DNA from: Atopobium sp. oral taxon 416
GTDB lineage: Bacteria > Actinomycetota > Coriobacteriia > Coriobacteriales > Atopobiaceae
DNA: 64,000 nucleotides
Direction: 5' to 3'
Assembly: GCF_018128285.1 (NCBI RefSeq)
Contig: NZ_CP072380.1
Coordinates: forward strand, 2,914,001-2,978,000
How positions within the stretch are numbered: the stretch's first letter is position 1; every line of letters begins with the position of its first letter. A program made the translations under genes and the position numbers. Shown piece after piece: positions 8,995-17,580 of this stretch. The notes below the pieces were generated by a model. It did no database searches. It was not told where the DNA came from and saw nothing but the letters and a program-made list of their open reading frames with translations.

Positions 8995-9720
8995 CCAGCG
9001 CTACAAGACCCTCGAGGGTACCCCGGGGGTTCCCACCCCCGCAGACCACGGAGATCAGGGCACAGGAAAACGACCCCACCTTCACAATCAATATCGGTAA
9101 CAGCCGAAAGACCAGCTGCTTCCTCAATCAGAAGTATAATTGCCGCGTGGTCAGATACCTCGCCCAAGGGCGGCGGGTTCTCGACTGCTCCTGCCACGTC
9201 GGGCCGTTCGGCCTCAATGCCGCCGGTGACGCCACCTACGTCCGCGGTGTCGATATCTCCGATATCACCCTTGAGCTGGCACAGAACAAGGCGCGGCTCA
9301 ACAAAGAGAATGGTTCCGTCGATCCGAAAACACCCATCGACTTTACCTGCGCTGATACGGTAGATTATCTCCCCAAGCATGCGCACGACCGCGATTTCCC
9401 CCGTGCTGAGAGTGGCCCGTTTGATCTGATCTCCCTTGATCCTCCGGCGTTCACCAAGAGCAAAGGGTCCCTCAACCATGCCAAGAAGGGCTATGAGGAG
9501 ATCGACGAGGCGGCAGTGCACCTACTCCCCTGCGGCGGGTATCTCGCCACCTGCAGTTGCTCCCACTTTACGACCCAGGAGCTGCTCTCAGAGGCTATCC
9601 AGACCGCTGCGCACCATATGAAGAATGTGCGGCTGCGCCAGATTGAGCTGCGCTAGCAGGCTCCCACCCACCTTATTGGTTGGGGGGTTCTTGAGATCCA
9701 CTATCTGGACTTTCTCCTGT
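8995..9720 (+). pseudogene. RlmI-type 23S rRNA methyltransferase, decayed
   Basis: The frame from about 9051 reads EIRAQENDPTFTINIGNSRK, then RRVLDCSCHVGPFGLNAAGD (SAM-binding motif I), GPFDLISLDPPAFTKSKGSL (motif IV, catalytic region) and GGYLATCSCSHF. These match class I RlmI-like 5-methylcytosine rRNA methyltransferases. The N-terminal PUA half is missing and there is a frame change near 9045. An in-frame TAG at 9654 cuts off the last ~22 residues, which remain readable as QAPTHLIGWGVLEIHYLDF. The expected LDCF/T and Cys-containing motifs are partly altered (CSCHVG). The tail overlaps the convergent tadA 3' end. Confidence 0.8.
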
Positions 9721-10221
9721 TGCAGGTGGTGTGGCCTGTTCGGTCTGTGCTTTCCGCTGCACTCGGCGCTCACGGAAGAAATCTTTCAGGACCTGTGCGC
9801 AGGGCCCTTCCAGAACGCCGCTTGTAACTTCAAACTCATGGTTCAGCTGTGGGTCGTGAGACACATCGTAGCACGATCCTAAGGCACCACCTTTCGGGTC
9901 TTTGGCCCCATAAACACAGCGGTCGATCCTGGAATTGACCATCAAGCCTGCGCACATGAGGCAGGGCTCAAGTGTGACATAGACGGTGCAGCCAGTGAGG
10001 CGCCAGCGGTTCAACACATGCGATGCCTCAATCATCGCCTTGAATTCCGCATGGGCGGACGGATCGCGTTCATATTCGCGGCGGTTGTAGCCCCGAGCGA
10101 TAATGATCCCGTTGTAGACCACCACCGCGCCGATCGGCACTTCCCCCTCAAAGGAAGCGATCTCAGCCTCGATGAGGGCTTCCTGCATATACCGCTCATC
10201 TAATAGATCTTGATCCTCCAT
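9673..10221 (-). CDS. tadA: tRNA-specific adenosine deaminase
   Basis: TadA converts adenosine 34 of tRNA-Arg(ACG) to inosine and is usually essential. The 182-residue protein carries the zinc-dependent deaminase site: His57 and Glu59 in DPSAHAEFKAM, and Cys87 and Cys90 in TLEPCLMCAG. The C-terminal RRVQRKAQTE tail is basic, with a proline-rich extension. The start at 10221 (MEDQDLLDERYMQEAL) is preceded by AAAGG; a longer frame upstream lacks family similarity and runs into the divergent kinase gene. Its 3' end overlaps the decayed tail of the facing rlmI relic. Confidence 0.92.
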   Translation of the reverse strand: MEDQDLLDERYMQEALIEAEIASFEGEVPIGAVVVYNGIIIARGYNRREYERDPSAHAEFKAMIEASHVLNRWRLTGCTVYVTLEPCLMCAGLMVNSRIDRCVYGAKDPKGGALGSCYDVSHDPQLNHEFEVTSGVLEGPCAQVLKDFFRERRVQRKAQTEQATPPATGESPDSGSQEPPNQ

Positions 10222-10392
10222 GCAAACCTTTCTGTGACAAACATCTAACACAGCTGCACAGGCCTGCCTGCGTTGAGCGAATAATCCTAGAGTAAAAATA
10301 CTTGAATCCACCAAAGATGATACGCTGGAATCTATGAAACGTATCACATACCGTGCCCCGCGTCGGCACAGCTGAAAGGGTAGGCCTATACC

Positions 10393-11322
10393 ATGATCAG
10401 AACCATCTGCCTCAATCCGGCGCTTGATAAGACAGCCCTGATTGCAGGGTTTCACGTCAATCAGGTAAACCGCATTGTAAGCTCACGTAAGGACGCCGGC
10501 GGCAAAGGTATCAATGTTTCAAAGGCGGTCGCCAAATTAGGCGGAAATACCTGCGCCTACGCCCTGCTGGGCGGCAATGTTGGCACCTATATTCAGGATG
10601 CAGTTATCAATCTCGGTATCAGCTGCATCTCAGTCCCCATCGAAGAGGAGACCCGCACCGACCTCAAGCTTATCGATACCCAAACAGGAACCCATACCGA
10701 TATCAATGAGCGGGGACCACTCGTAAGCTCACAGGAACTCTTGAATCTGCTGCAGCGGCTGATCAACGATATCAGGCAGGGAGACATCGTGGTGCTCTCC
10801 GGCAGCCTGCCGCGAGGTATTTCCTCAGACACCTATGCCTCGTGGATCAGGGCGAGTAAAAAGGCCGGAGCAAGCGTCTTCCTCGATACCAATGGACGGG
10901 CTTTGGTAGCAGGCATCGATGCCTCTCCCACACTGATCAAGCCAAATCTGCATGAACTGTCTGAACTGGTCGGGCAGGAGATCACCTCTCAGGAAGGCGC
11001 CATACAAGCTGCCCAGGATCTCCTCCGTTCCGGTATCAAAGAAGTCGTGATCTCGAGGGGCGCCGATGGGGCTATCTTTGTTACGCAGGACAAAGTGCTG
11101 GTGGCCCGTGCGCCTCGGGTGCCGGTCGGCTCCACCGCGGGCGCAGGAGACGCACTCCTCGGGGCCATCGCCTATGCCTGGGAGCACTTCTACAGCTTTG
11201 AGGACACCGCGGTTCTCGCTATCGCCTCCGGCTCTGCCAACGTTATGCAATCAGGCTCACAGAGCGCAGAGCGCTCGGTCATTGAATCGCTGCTCCCCAA
11301 GGTCAAACTTGAACGCCCATAG
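10393..11322 (+). CDS. fruK: PfkB-family 1-phosphofructokinase
   Basis: The 309-residue protein belongs to the PfkB carbohydrate kinases and most resembles 1-phosphofructokinase and tagatose-6-phosphate kinase, which phosphorylate ketohexose phosphates to bisphosphates. The first signature is DAGGKGINVSKAVAKLGG (residues 34-51), and the second contains the catalytic Asp253 in GSTAGAGDALLGAI. The segment VVLSGSLPRGIS is the FruK/LacC-type loop. There is no adjacent fructose PTS or FruR gene, so the substrate is inferred. It could also serve the tagatose route missing from the PTS operon near 44 kb. It is divergent from tadA with a ~170-bp shared intergenic region. Confidence 0.85.
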   Translation: MIRTICLNPALDKTALIAGFHVNQVNRIVSSRKDAGGKGINVSKAVAKLGGNTCAYALLGGNVGTYIQDAVINLGISCISVPIEEETRTDLKLIDTQTGTHTDINERGPLVSSQELLNLLQRLINDIRQGDIVVLSGSLPRGISSDTYASWIRASKKAGASVFLDTNGRALVAGIDASPTLIKPNLHELSELVGQEITSQEGAIQAAQDLLRSGIKEVVISRGADGAIFVTQDKVLVARAPRVPVGSTAGAGDALLGAIAYAWEHFYSFEDTAVLAIASGSANVMQSGSQSAERSVIESLLPKVKLERP

Positions 11323-11553
11323 CAGAACCGATCAGTGAAGCTTCTGTACATGTACGATCCTTGCCCGGACCGCATTGCTGCGTATGCCTTCTGCTTTTTT
11401 ACACAGGAATCAGAAACCTTTTGGTGTTGTACCGAGCCTGAGTGTGCTGTTGACAAGCCCAATCGGAGGTACTTCGTCTTTGGGAAACCCGTGAGATATA
11501 GGTTGGCAATAGTCTAAAAGATAAATTTGAGGTATAGTTATATTCTGCTAGTC

Positions 11554-11644
11554 GGAGGGGTGACAGAGTGGCTGAATGTAACGGTCTTGAAAACCGTCAG
11601 ACGGCTGAGCCGTCTCGAGGGTTCAAATCCCTCCCCCTCCGCCA
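11554..11644 (+). tRNA. tRNA-Ser (anticodon TGA)
   Basis: The cloverleaf is complete: acceptor GGAGGGG pairs with CCCTCC plus discriminator G and encoded CCA (11642-11644). The anticodon loop CTTGAAA in CGGTCTTGAAAACCG gives TGA (Ser). A long variable arm (GACGGCTGAGCCGTC) and the T arm GGGTTCAAATCC follow, as expected for a class II tRNA. Confidence 0.95.
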
Positions 11645-11701
11645 CATTCCTTCTTTATTTCAAATCCGCATCAAAGCTTTTATGCAACGGAGGGGAAATA
11701 T

Positions 11702-12253
11702 ATGGCCACTGTTATGATCATCATTGTTATCATCGCTGCGATCATTATTTGGTTCATCGCACTGAGAAATGGCATAATCGAGAAAAACAATCAGTGTGAC
11801 AATGCTCTGCAGACCATCGATGCGCAGCTTCAGCGCCGGTTTGACCTCATTCCTAACCTTGTGGAGACCGTCAAAGGCTACGCCAAACACGAGAGCCAAA
11901 CGCTCGAAGCAGTCACCGCAGCTCGCGCAGAGGCAACGTCGGCAATCGACACGTCAGGACGGCTGGCAGCAGACTCCCATCTGACCCATGCGCTGCGTCA
12001 GCTCTTTGCGGTGTCAGAGCGTTACCCCAACCTCAAGGCGGACAAGAACTTCCAACAGCTTCAGACAGAGCTGCGCAATACTGAAGACCGCATCTCCTAT
12101 GCCCGCCAGAGCTTCAATGACTGCGTCCTCAACTACAACAACGCGATCCAAACGTTCCCGGGCAATATTGTTGCAGGCTCCACCTTTAAGAAGCGTGAGG
12201 GCTTCGCCGTAGAGGACGGTGAGGCGCGCCAGGCACCAAAAGTGCAGTTCTAA
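11702..12253 (+). CDS. lemA: LemA family protein
   Basis: LemA proteins are small membrane-anchored coiled-coil proteins of uncertain function. This 183-residue protein has one N-terminal transmembrane segment (about residues 4-21, rich in I and V). The family core follows: CDNALQTIDAQLQRRFDLIP, NLVETVKGYAKHE, and the C-terminal YNNAIQTFPGNIVAG. Start choice rests on GGAGGGG seven bases upstream. It follows tRNA-Ser and is closed by a strong terminator. Confidence 0.93.
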   Translation: MATVMIIIVIIAAIIIWFIALRNGIIEKNNQCDNALQTIDAQLQRRFDLIPNLVETVKGYAKHESQTLEAVTAARAEATSAIDTSGRLAADSHLTHALRQLFAVSERYPNLKADKNFQQLQTELRNTEDRISYARQSFNDCVLNYNNAIQTFPGNIVAGSTFKKREGFAVEDGEARQAPKVQF

Positions 12254-12289
12254 TACTCCGCGCGTTCTCAGACAGAGATAGTAAGAGCG

Positions 12290-12329
12290 AGTCTCCCGCT
12301 CCCCATGAGGGGAGCGGGAGACTTCTTTT
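12290..12329 (+). terminator. Strong intrinsic terminator after lemA
   Basis: A perfect 15-bp stem (AGTCTCCCGCTCCCC with its complement) closes a four-base ATGA loop and is followed by TTCTTTT. Confidence 0.9.
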
Positions 12330-12434
12330 GTACCGTAATCGGCGGTGAGCCGGTACTGTCCAGTCAGCCGAGGAAGGCGAAGCCGATGCGGTTTTCTATC
12401 GTCCGCACAGCTCGGTCAAGTCCTTTACGATGCG

Positions 12435-15422
12435 TTAGCGCGCGTGCTTCGCCTGTTTGGCATTGCTGTGCGCAGGATGTGTCTTGCGATAATGCTGCCA
12501 GATCTTTACCGTCCCGATCGTGAGGATGAATGCATCGAGGGTGCCGATAACGATACCAAAGATCGGCAATCCTGTGTGTTTGATCGGACGCACCAACTGT
12601 TGCTCAGGATTTGCCTGGTTGTACAGCAGGTTCTCTGATCTAGCATTGAGCCAGGTATAGAGGATATCTTTGGTGGCGCTCCGCAGATCGTTCTGGAAGG
12701 TGTTGGATGTCGTGCCATAGACAAAGGCACCGTTGCGCATGATACCGTCCATATAGAGATCCCCGCCGGCGCGCAGCATTTGATCAGGATTCATATAGGT
12801 ATGATGGTCCGCGTAATCGGTGATCACCGAGCCGCGGAACCCCCACTCATCGCGCAACACATCACGCAAGAGTGCTGGGGAACCGCCAGCCCAGACCGCG
12901 CCGATACGGTTATATGAGCTCATCATGCCCGTAGCACCGCCCTCTTCTACCAGAAGCTGGAAGGGCTTGAGGTAGATCTCACGCAGCGCCTGCTCCGTCA
13001 GCCACGTGTACATACCGTCACGGTTCGTATCCTGATCGTTCAGGATCATATGCTTCACGAAGCAGTAGGTACCGGTCTCTTTGATGCCCTGGACTTCCTG
13101 CACGCAGAGATCGCCGGTCAGCAGCGGATCCTCAGAAAAGTACTCGTAGTTCCTGCCTCCGAAGGGAGAGCGGTGGATATTGGCCGAGGGGGCATAGATA
13201 CCGTCAACACCGAGATCGGCTGCCTCCTGACCCAGCGCCTGCCCGATCTGGTGGGCAAGATCGGTATTCCAGGTCTGCGCGAGTAGGGCATCGTCGGCGA
13301 AACCGACGCCGTGGCGGGGTTGGTTGAAGGACCCCACCTGAGAGGGGCCGTCGACTTCCTTGCTCTGCGGCTTGCCGATGCTTCTGATATCGGTAGTGTT
13401 GGAGTAACCGTGCAGGACCAGGTCCTCCTGCTCCTGCGTCGTCATCTGGTTAAGCAGTCCATCCCACTGGGGATCGTTGTAGTTCATACCAAGGGCATAG
13501 CCGAGGTTGGTGATCGATCCGTCGTCTCCGAGCATCTGATTGCCAGACTGTCCAGTCTTCACACTGGGTCCACTAGGGTCAATGGTAGCTTCAGCCTGCT
13601 GTCTGCTGTAGAGATTGAGCGCCTGGATGTTCTCTGTCATCGCCCGGTTATCCGCCCGCTCATGCGGGAAGGTGCCCGCAAAATCCGCGCGGTCAAGCCA
13701 GGTGATATTCCCATCGGAATTGCTGCCGTCGATCGATACTCCATCCACAGCGCCCGAGCCGGTGAAGCGGTTGGTAACCGTGGCACCGGTTGCCGGATCC
13801 GTACCCAGCTCGATGGTGCGCGGGATATTCAGCGTCAGCGATCCATCCTCGATATCCGCTGGAGTGTGCGCGTCATGGCGAAGCTGCACCGTATAGGCTC
13901 CGCTGTCCAGCTCGTAGCCGGAGAACCCGTCATGGTTCGCGTCATAGCAATCATAGGAGGCCATGTCCCTGCCTGTGACGGTCAGGGTCACGTCCTGGCT
14001 CTGCCCAGGGGCAAGCATATCGGTCTTGGCAAACGCCCCTAACACCCAAGCGGGTTTTTGGATCTCCCCCAGTTTGTACGGAGGTGAAAAATAGAGTTCT
14101 ACGACCTCTTTCCCGGGCACCGATCCAGTATTGGTTACCCGCACGGTATAGCTGATCTGCGTATTCTCGTCGATCCAATTGCCGGTTTGGGGATAGCGGT
14201 CGATGACCTGCCAATCAAAGGTGGTGTAGGAGAGCCCATAGCCAAAAGGGTACTGCACGACCCCCTGATAGCCGGTTCCGTACTCGTTGGAGACATCGTC
14301 CCAATAGCCTTCTGCATCCGCAGTCTCATACCAGCGGTACCCGACGTAGATACCCTCCTGGTAGTCGTAGTAGCTCACCCCATTGTATTGGGCGATGGTG
14401 CCGACGTTACCGTTGAGCGTACCGTCTGCGGGATAGTAGCCCTGTCCATTGGTATAGGTCCCGTGTCCCCAGCTGCCACTGTTAACATAGCTGGGATTGG
14501 TTTTGAAGTCATAGGGGTGGGTATCCGCAGTCCTACCTGAAGGACTCGCATCGCCCCACAGCAACTGGGGGATCGCATTGGCGCCGGTGGTACCCGTTGT
14601 CCCTACGAGCAGACAGGCGTCGATGCCAGGAATCGTATTGAGGGGACCGAGCTCCATCGGGTTGGTGGAGTTTACCAGCACAACCACTTTGTCGAAGTGC
14701 GTCCCCACATACGTGAGCAGGTCAAGTTCCTGCGTCGAGAGCTCAAGATAGTTTCTGTTAGGGTCTCGCGTCACGGTACCGGTATTGGAGAGTTTGCTCT
14801 GCGTACCGGGGGCATCGATACTCTCACCGCCGACGCGACTGATAACAACGAGGGCGGCATCGGAATAGTTCTGGGCGTCATCCAGAATCTTCTGGGTATA
14901 CCAAGCCCGGTTTTGGATTGAAGGTTCCACCAGTCGGCAGTAGTCATCCGCAAATGAGTTGAGCGAGCCCTGCGAGGAGCGGGGGCGGCTTTCGCTGTAG
15001 CGCTGGTACATATCGCTCAGTTCGGTGTTGTAGGAGACCCCATAATTGACCAGCGCATCGAGGATGCCGACCGAGTTTCCCGCCACGCCGCCTGAGCCTG
15101 AACCGCTTGCAACCCACTGCGTTGAGCTCCACCCGAAGACGTTCACCTTATCAGTGTTTCTGGAAAACGGAAGTGTCTGATTGTCGTTTTTAACCAGGAC
15201 GATGCCTTCAGCCTGCTCCTGCGTAGCCAAGCGCCTGTCGCTTGCGATCCGTGCATCATAGTCGGCCTGGCCTACATCCACATGGTCCATCGAAATCCAT
15301 GAATTGAGCGTCTTCCCGAATTGGGCCACTGCGATGTTGGCGGCGACAGTGAGACCGATAAAGACGATACCGAGAACACGGCGACGTACGGTTTTGGCAG
15401 GTGTCAGCGATTTTTTCGGCAC
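12435..15422 (-). CDS. GH3 beta-glucosidase, domain-permuted and membrane-anchored
   Basis: This 995-residue protein belongs to glycoside hydrolase family 3 but with the domains in swapped order. After an N-terminal transmembrane anchor (about residues 15-35) come the GH3 C-terminal sandwich features (GIVLVKNDNQTLPF about 73-86, PSGRTADTHP, YPFGYGLSYTTF). A fibronectin-III-like segment follows (NTGSVPGKEVVELYF), and only then the TIM barrel: GIYAPSANIHRSPFGGRNYE, YFSEDPLLTG, VKHMILNDQ, and the nucleophile Asp869 in GSVITDYAD. A second transmembrane segment lies at about 952-972, before a basic tail. The start is a GTG with AAGGGA five bases upstream. Permuted GH3 enzymes are known in rumen bacteria. 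Substrate is likely a beta-glucoside or related oligosaccharide outside the cell. Confidence 0.88.
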   Translation of the reverse strand: MPKKSLTPAKTVRRRVLGIVFIGLTVAANIAVAQFGKTLNSWISMDHVDVGQADYDARIASDRRLATQEQAEGIVLVKNDNQTLPFSRNTDKVNVFGWSSTQWVASGSGSGGVAGNSVGILDALVNYGVSYNTELSDMYQRYSESRPRSSQGSLNSFADDYCRLVEPSIQNRAWYTQKILDDAQNYSDAALVVISRVGGESIDAPGTQSKLSNTGTVTRDPNRNYLELSTQELDLLTYVGTHFDKVVVLVNSTNPMELGPLNTIPGIDACLLVGTTGTTGANAIPQLLWGDASPSGRTADTHPYDFKTNPSYVNSGSWGHGTYTNGQGYYPADGTLNGNVGTIAQYNGVSYYDYQEGIYVGYRWYETADAEGYWDDVSNEYGTGYQGVVQYPFGYGLSYTTFDWQVIDRYPQTGNWIDENTQISYTVRVTNTGSVPGKEVVELYFSPPYKLGEIQKPAWVLGAFAKTDMLAPGQSQDVTLTVTGRDMASYDCYDANHDGFSGYELDSGAYTVQLRHDAHTPADIEDGSLTLNIPRTIELGTDPATGATVTNRFTGSGAVDGVSIDGSNSDGNITWLDRADFAGTFPHERADNRAMTENIQALNLYSRQQAEATIDPSGPSVKTGQSGNQMLGDDGSITNLGYALGMNYNDPQWDGLLNQMTTQEQEDLVLHGYSNTTDIRSIGKPQSKEVDGPSQVGSFNQPRHGVGFADDALLAQTWNTDLAHQIGQALGQEAADLGVDGIYAPSANIHRSPFGGRNYEYFSEDPLLTGDLCVQEVQGIKETGTYCFVKHMILNDQDTNRDGMYTWLTEQALREIYLKPFQLLVEEGGATGMMSSYNRIGAVWAGGSPALLRDVLRDEWGFRGSVITDYADHHTYMNPDQMLRAGGDLYMDGIMRNGAFVYGTTSNTFQNDLRSATKDILYTWLNARSENLLYNQANPEQQLVRPIKHTGLPIFGIVIGTLDAFILTIGTVKIWQHYRKTHPAHSNAKQAKHAR

Positions 15423-15467
15423 AAGAATCCCTTTTTCAGTGCATCATTCCAAAAAGACCATCATAGG

Positions 15468-16310
15468 CTATCTGCTGGCCTTCTTGTACTCCTTCTTAAA
15501 CGACTCGAACATTGAGCCCATTTTACCAATTTGCTTCCCGACAGCGCGTGCGGCCTGGGCACTCACATCTTTCTGTTCCGTAGCCTTCTTTTTGGCCGGT
15601 TTTCCGCTCACCTCGTCAAACTCCTTCTTGGATTCCTCCATCGCCTGCTTGGTTTCTAAGATACGGTGCCCCAGCTTATAGGCGCCTTTATCCATGGCTT
15701 TCTGCGTCTTTTTCCCGGCTTCCTTTCCTTTGATTTTGGCCTTGGCGTAGTTCTCGCCGGCCTTGGCGGCAAGGCCGCCGTCCAATCCGAGGTGTGCAGC
15801 CTCCGGAGCAACAACCATGTAGCCCTTGTGATACCCCTTGAGCATTGAGACTGGGATCTCAATGGCACCGACAAGCTTGCGGGAGAGGCTGTCATCACCG
15901 ACAAAGAACTTTGAGACCTTACCGGTTTCCGGGTCATATTCCGCATCGTCGATGTAGCCGAGCTCCTTGCCATCAGTGGTCTTCGCATCCATACCGGTAC
16001 AGATCAGACAGTGGTCCCAGTCGATATGGAGGCGTTCACGGGCTTTGTTATCAAAGCTCTCGTCCCCCTGGGTAGGGACAATCCCCTTCTCATCTACTAC
16101 TGTAAAGGAGTCGTAGGCGATAAAGACATCAGGGCGTTTCACCATGCCTGCAATATCGGGGCGTGAGATCGTAAAGCCCACCACACGCTTGCCGGACGGG
16201 GAGAACACAGTCATATGGATACGGCCGAGACGGGTCTCCTTTGTTTTCCCATGGCGATCTTTCTTTTCGGTATAGACCGGCATCCTATACATCTTTCCTA
16301 TACGCAGCAC
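15468..16310 (-). CDS. PRC-barrel domain protein
   Basis: The 280-residue protein has an N-terminal region (GRIHMTVFSPSGKRVVGFTI) and a second barrel-like repeat (DGKELGYIDDAEYDPETGKV). It ends in a lysine-rich coiled C-terminus (residues about 200-280). PRC-barrel domains bind RNA, proteins or membranes-associated partners; the precise role here is unknown. The gene lies 45 bases upstream of the permuted GH3 gene on the same strand, so co-transcription is possible. The start is uncertain: GTG at 16310 or ATG codons 18 and 27 bases further on. Confidence 0.7.
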   Translation of the reverse strand: MLRIGKMYRMPVYTEKKDRHGKTKETRLGRIHMTVFSPSGKRVVGFTISRPDIAGMVKRPDVFIAYDSFTVVDEKGIVPTQGDESFDNKARERLHIDWDHCLICTGMDAKTTDGKELGYIDDAEYDPETGKVSKFFVGDDSLSRKLVGAIEIPVSMLKGYHKGYMVVAPEAAHLGLDGGLAAKAGENYAKAKIKGKEAGKKTQKAMDKGAYKLGHRILETKQAMEESKKEFDEVSGKPAKKKATEQKDVSAQAARAVGKQIGKMGSMFESFKKEYKKASR

Positions 16311-16332
16311 GGTGCCCCCATCCTTCCCGTAT

Positions 16333-16372
16333 AAACAACAAGGCGCAACTGATACGCTGCGCCTTGTTGTTT
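16333..16372 (-). terminator. Intrinsic terminator after the YtxH gene
   Basis: A 15-bp stem (AAACAACAAGGCGCA and its complement) with a 10-base loop lies 24 bases beyond the stop codon of the YtxH-like gene. The distal arm of the stem on the minus strand ends TTGTTGTTT. Confidence 0.85.
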
Positions 16373-16395
16373 CAACTCACTGCTGTAGACAAAAC

Positions 16396-16863
16396 CTACT
16401 CGGTCTCTGAGGTATCCCCAGCGTCTTTGTTGTCCTCAACGTCGACGTGCACGGAGCCGCTGCTGGGCTCAGCTGCCGACTCATCAGTGCCTGCAACGGC
16501 GTTTACAGTGTCGGCGACGTCTGAAGCCGCATTTGCAACGGTATCGGAAGTCGCCGCCACGGCATCATTCAGGGAGTCACGGAGCTGGTCCATGCGCTCA
16601 CGGGCAAGGTCAATCTTTGCGCGGAGCTCATCGGTGCGTGCATCCACCTGAGGACGGAAATCATTGATCTTTGTGTTAACGACACGGGAACCGCGCTCAT
16701 AGGAGTCAACCGCATTATCCCACGCATCATTCATGGCATCTGCTGCCATCGCACGACTCTCGGCGCCAGAACGTGGAGCAAGCAACATCCCCGCAATGGC
16801 ACCTACCGCAGCGCCAAACATGCCGCCCAAAACAAATCCAAGACCTGTGCTTCCCTTGCTCAT
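16396..16863 (-). CDS. YtxH-like small membrane protein
   Basis: The 155-residue product begins with a glycine/alanine-rich membrane segment (GLGFVLGGMFGAAVGAIAGM) followed by LLAPRSGAESR, the YtxH domain signature. A long amphipathic helical region and an acidic C-terminal tail follow. Such proteins are linked to envelope stress but have no settled function. The start at 16863 has AGGAAGGA seven bases upstream; a longer frame has no site. It is the last gene of a minus-strand run with the cyanophycin-synthetase-like and CorC-like genes. Confidence 0.78.
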   Translation of the reverse strand: MSKGSTGLGFVLGGMFGAAVGAIAGMLLAPRSGAESRAMAADAMNDAWDNAVDSYERGSRVVNTKINDFRPQVDARTDELRAKIDLARERMDQLRDSLNDAVAATSDTVANAASDVADTVNAVAGTDESAAEPSSGSVHVDVEDNKDAGDTSETE

Positions 16864-16968
16864 ATAGCGTCCTTCCTTTTTGTTTGCGCCGTGCAATGCG
16901 GCTCCACTTTTTTGTCTGTGAATTATACCCAGTTTACCGTATAGGGTGTTCACAACCAAGTGCGTAGA

Positions 16969-17562
16969 TCAATCCTTAGCCTGATCAAAAGATATAGTAT
17001 CAGAATCCTCAGGGTTCGGCGCCGGTTCTTCTGATTCCTGCAGCTGTCCGTTTTCAGGGTGTTCCGGGGTATTCCCCTGGTCATCCTGGTCAACCCGCTG
17101 GACCAGCGCGAGAAGTCCTGAGACGATTGCCTCGATATCCGGCTCGGGCTCCCCTCCACCGTCAAACGCCCACTGCAGGGTCCAGGCGGCGCTTGAGAGT
17201 GCCCCCACGCAGAGCACGTCGTCGGGGCAGTCAAGCTGCACGATATAGGTCCGCTGTGCACTGTCATCCGCCCGGGTCCTACCATAGGAGATGTCAGGCC
17301 CCAGGTTTGTGCGGGCCATCAGTTCAACCGTCACGTGCTCAAGCAGGTGCGCCACATCAGTGGCGCCCATCACATCGCGGAAGGTCTTGCCGCCGTCACC
17401 GACACAGACGTGGTTGGCAATCTGGGGCATCAGGCGCCAGATCCGCGTAGTCGCCTCAAGATCCTCGTCCGTCATCACTGGGTACCCATCGCCGATGTGG
17501 ATGCGGGCAGTCAGATACTGGGGTCCCACGCTGATTTTTTTAAATTCGATCATCTGTGCCAT
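16969..17562 (-). CDS. Stand-alone cyanophycin-synthetase-like N-terminal domain protein
   Basis: The ~197-residue protein has the pattern of the N-terminal domain of cyanophycin synthetases: RIWRLMPQIANHVCVGDGGK, TFRDVMGATDVAHLLEHVTV and ISYGRTRADDSAQRTYIVQL. The ATP-grasp and Mur-ligase domains that make the polymer are absent, and the C-terminal 60 residues are acidic and low complexity. It therefore cannot make cyanophycin alone; its role is unknown. It starts 18 bases after the CorC-like gene stops, so the two are probably co-transcribed. Confidence 0.65.
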   Translation of the reverse strand: MAQMIEFKKISVGPQYLTARIHIGDGYPVMTDEDLEATTRIWRLMPQIANHVCVGDGGKTFRDVMGATDVAHLLEHVTVELMARTNLGPDISYGRTRADDSAQRTYIVQLDCPDDVLCVGALSSAAWTLQWAFDGGGEPEPDIEAIVSGLLALVQRVDQDDQGNTPEHPENGQLQESEEPAPNPEDSDTISFDQAKD

Positions 17563-17580
17563 AGCCGTTAACGCTCATTT

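Noticed and set aside
11500-11553. Promoter for tRNA-Ser with TATAGT
   Set aside because: A TATAGT-like -10 is present at 11533 but no -35 lies at 16-18 bp, so the call is too weak to list.
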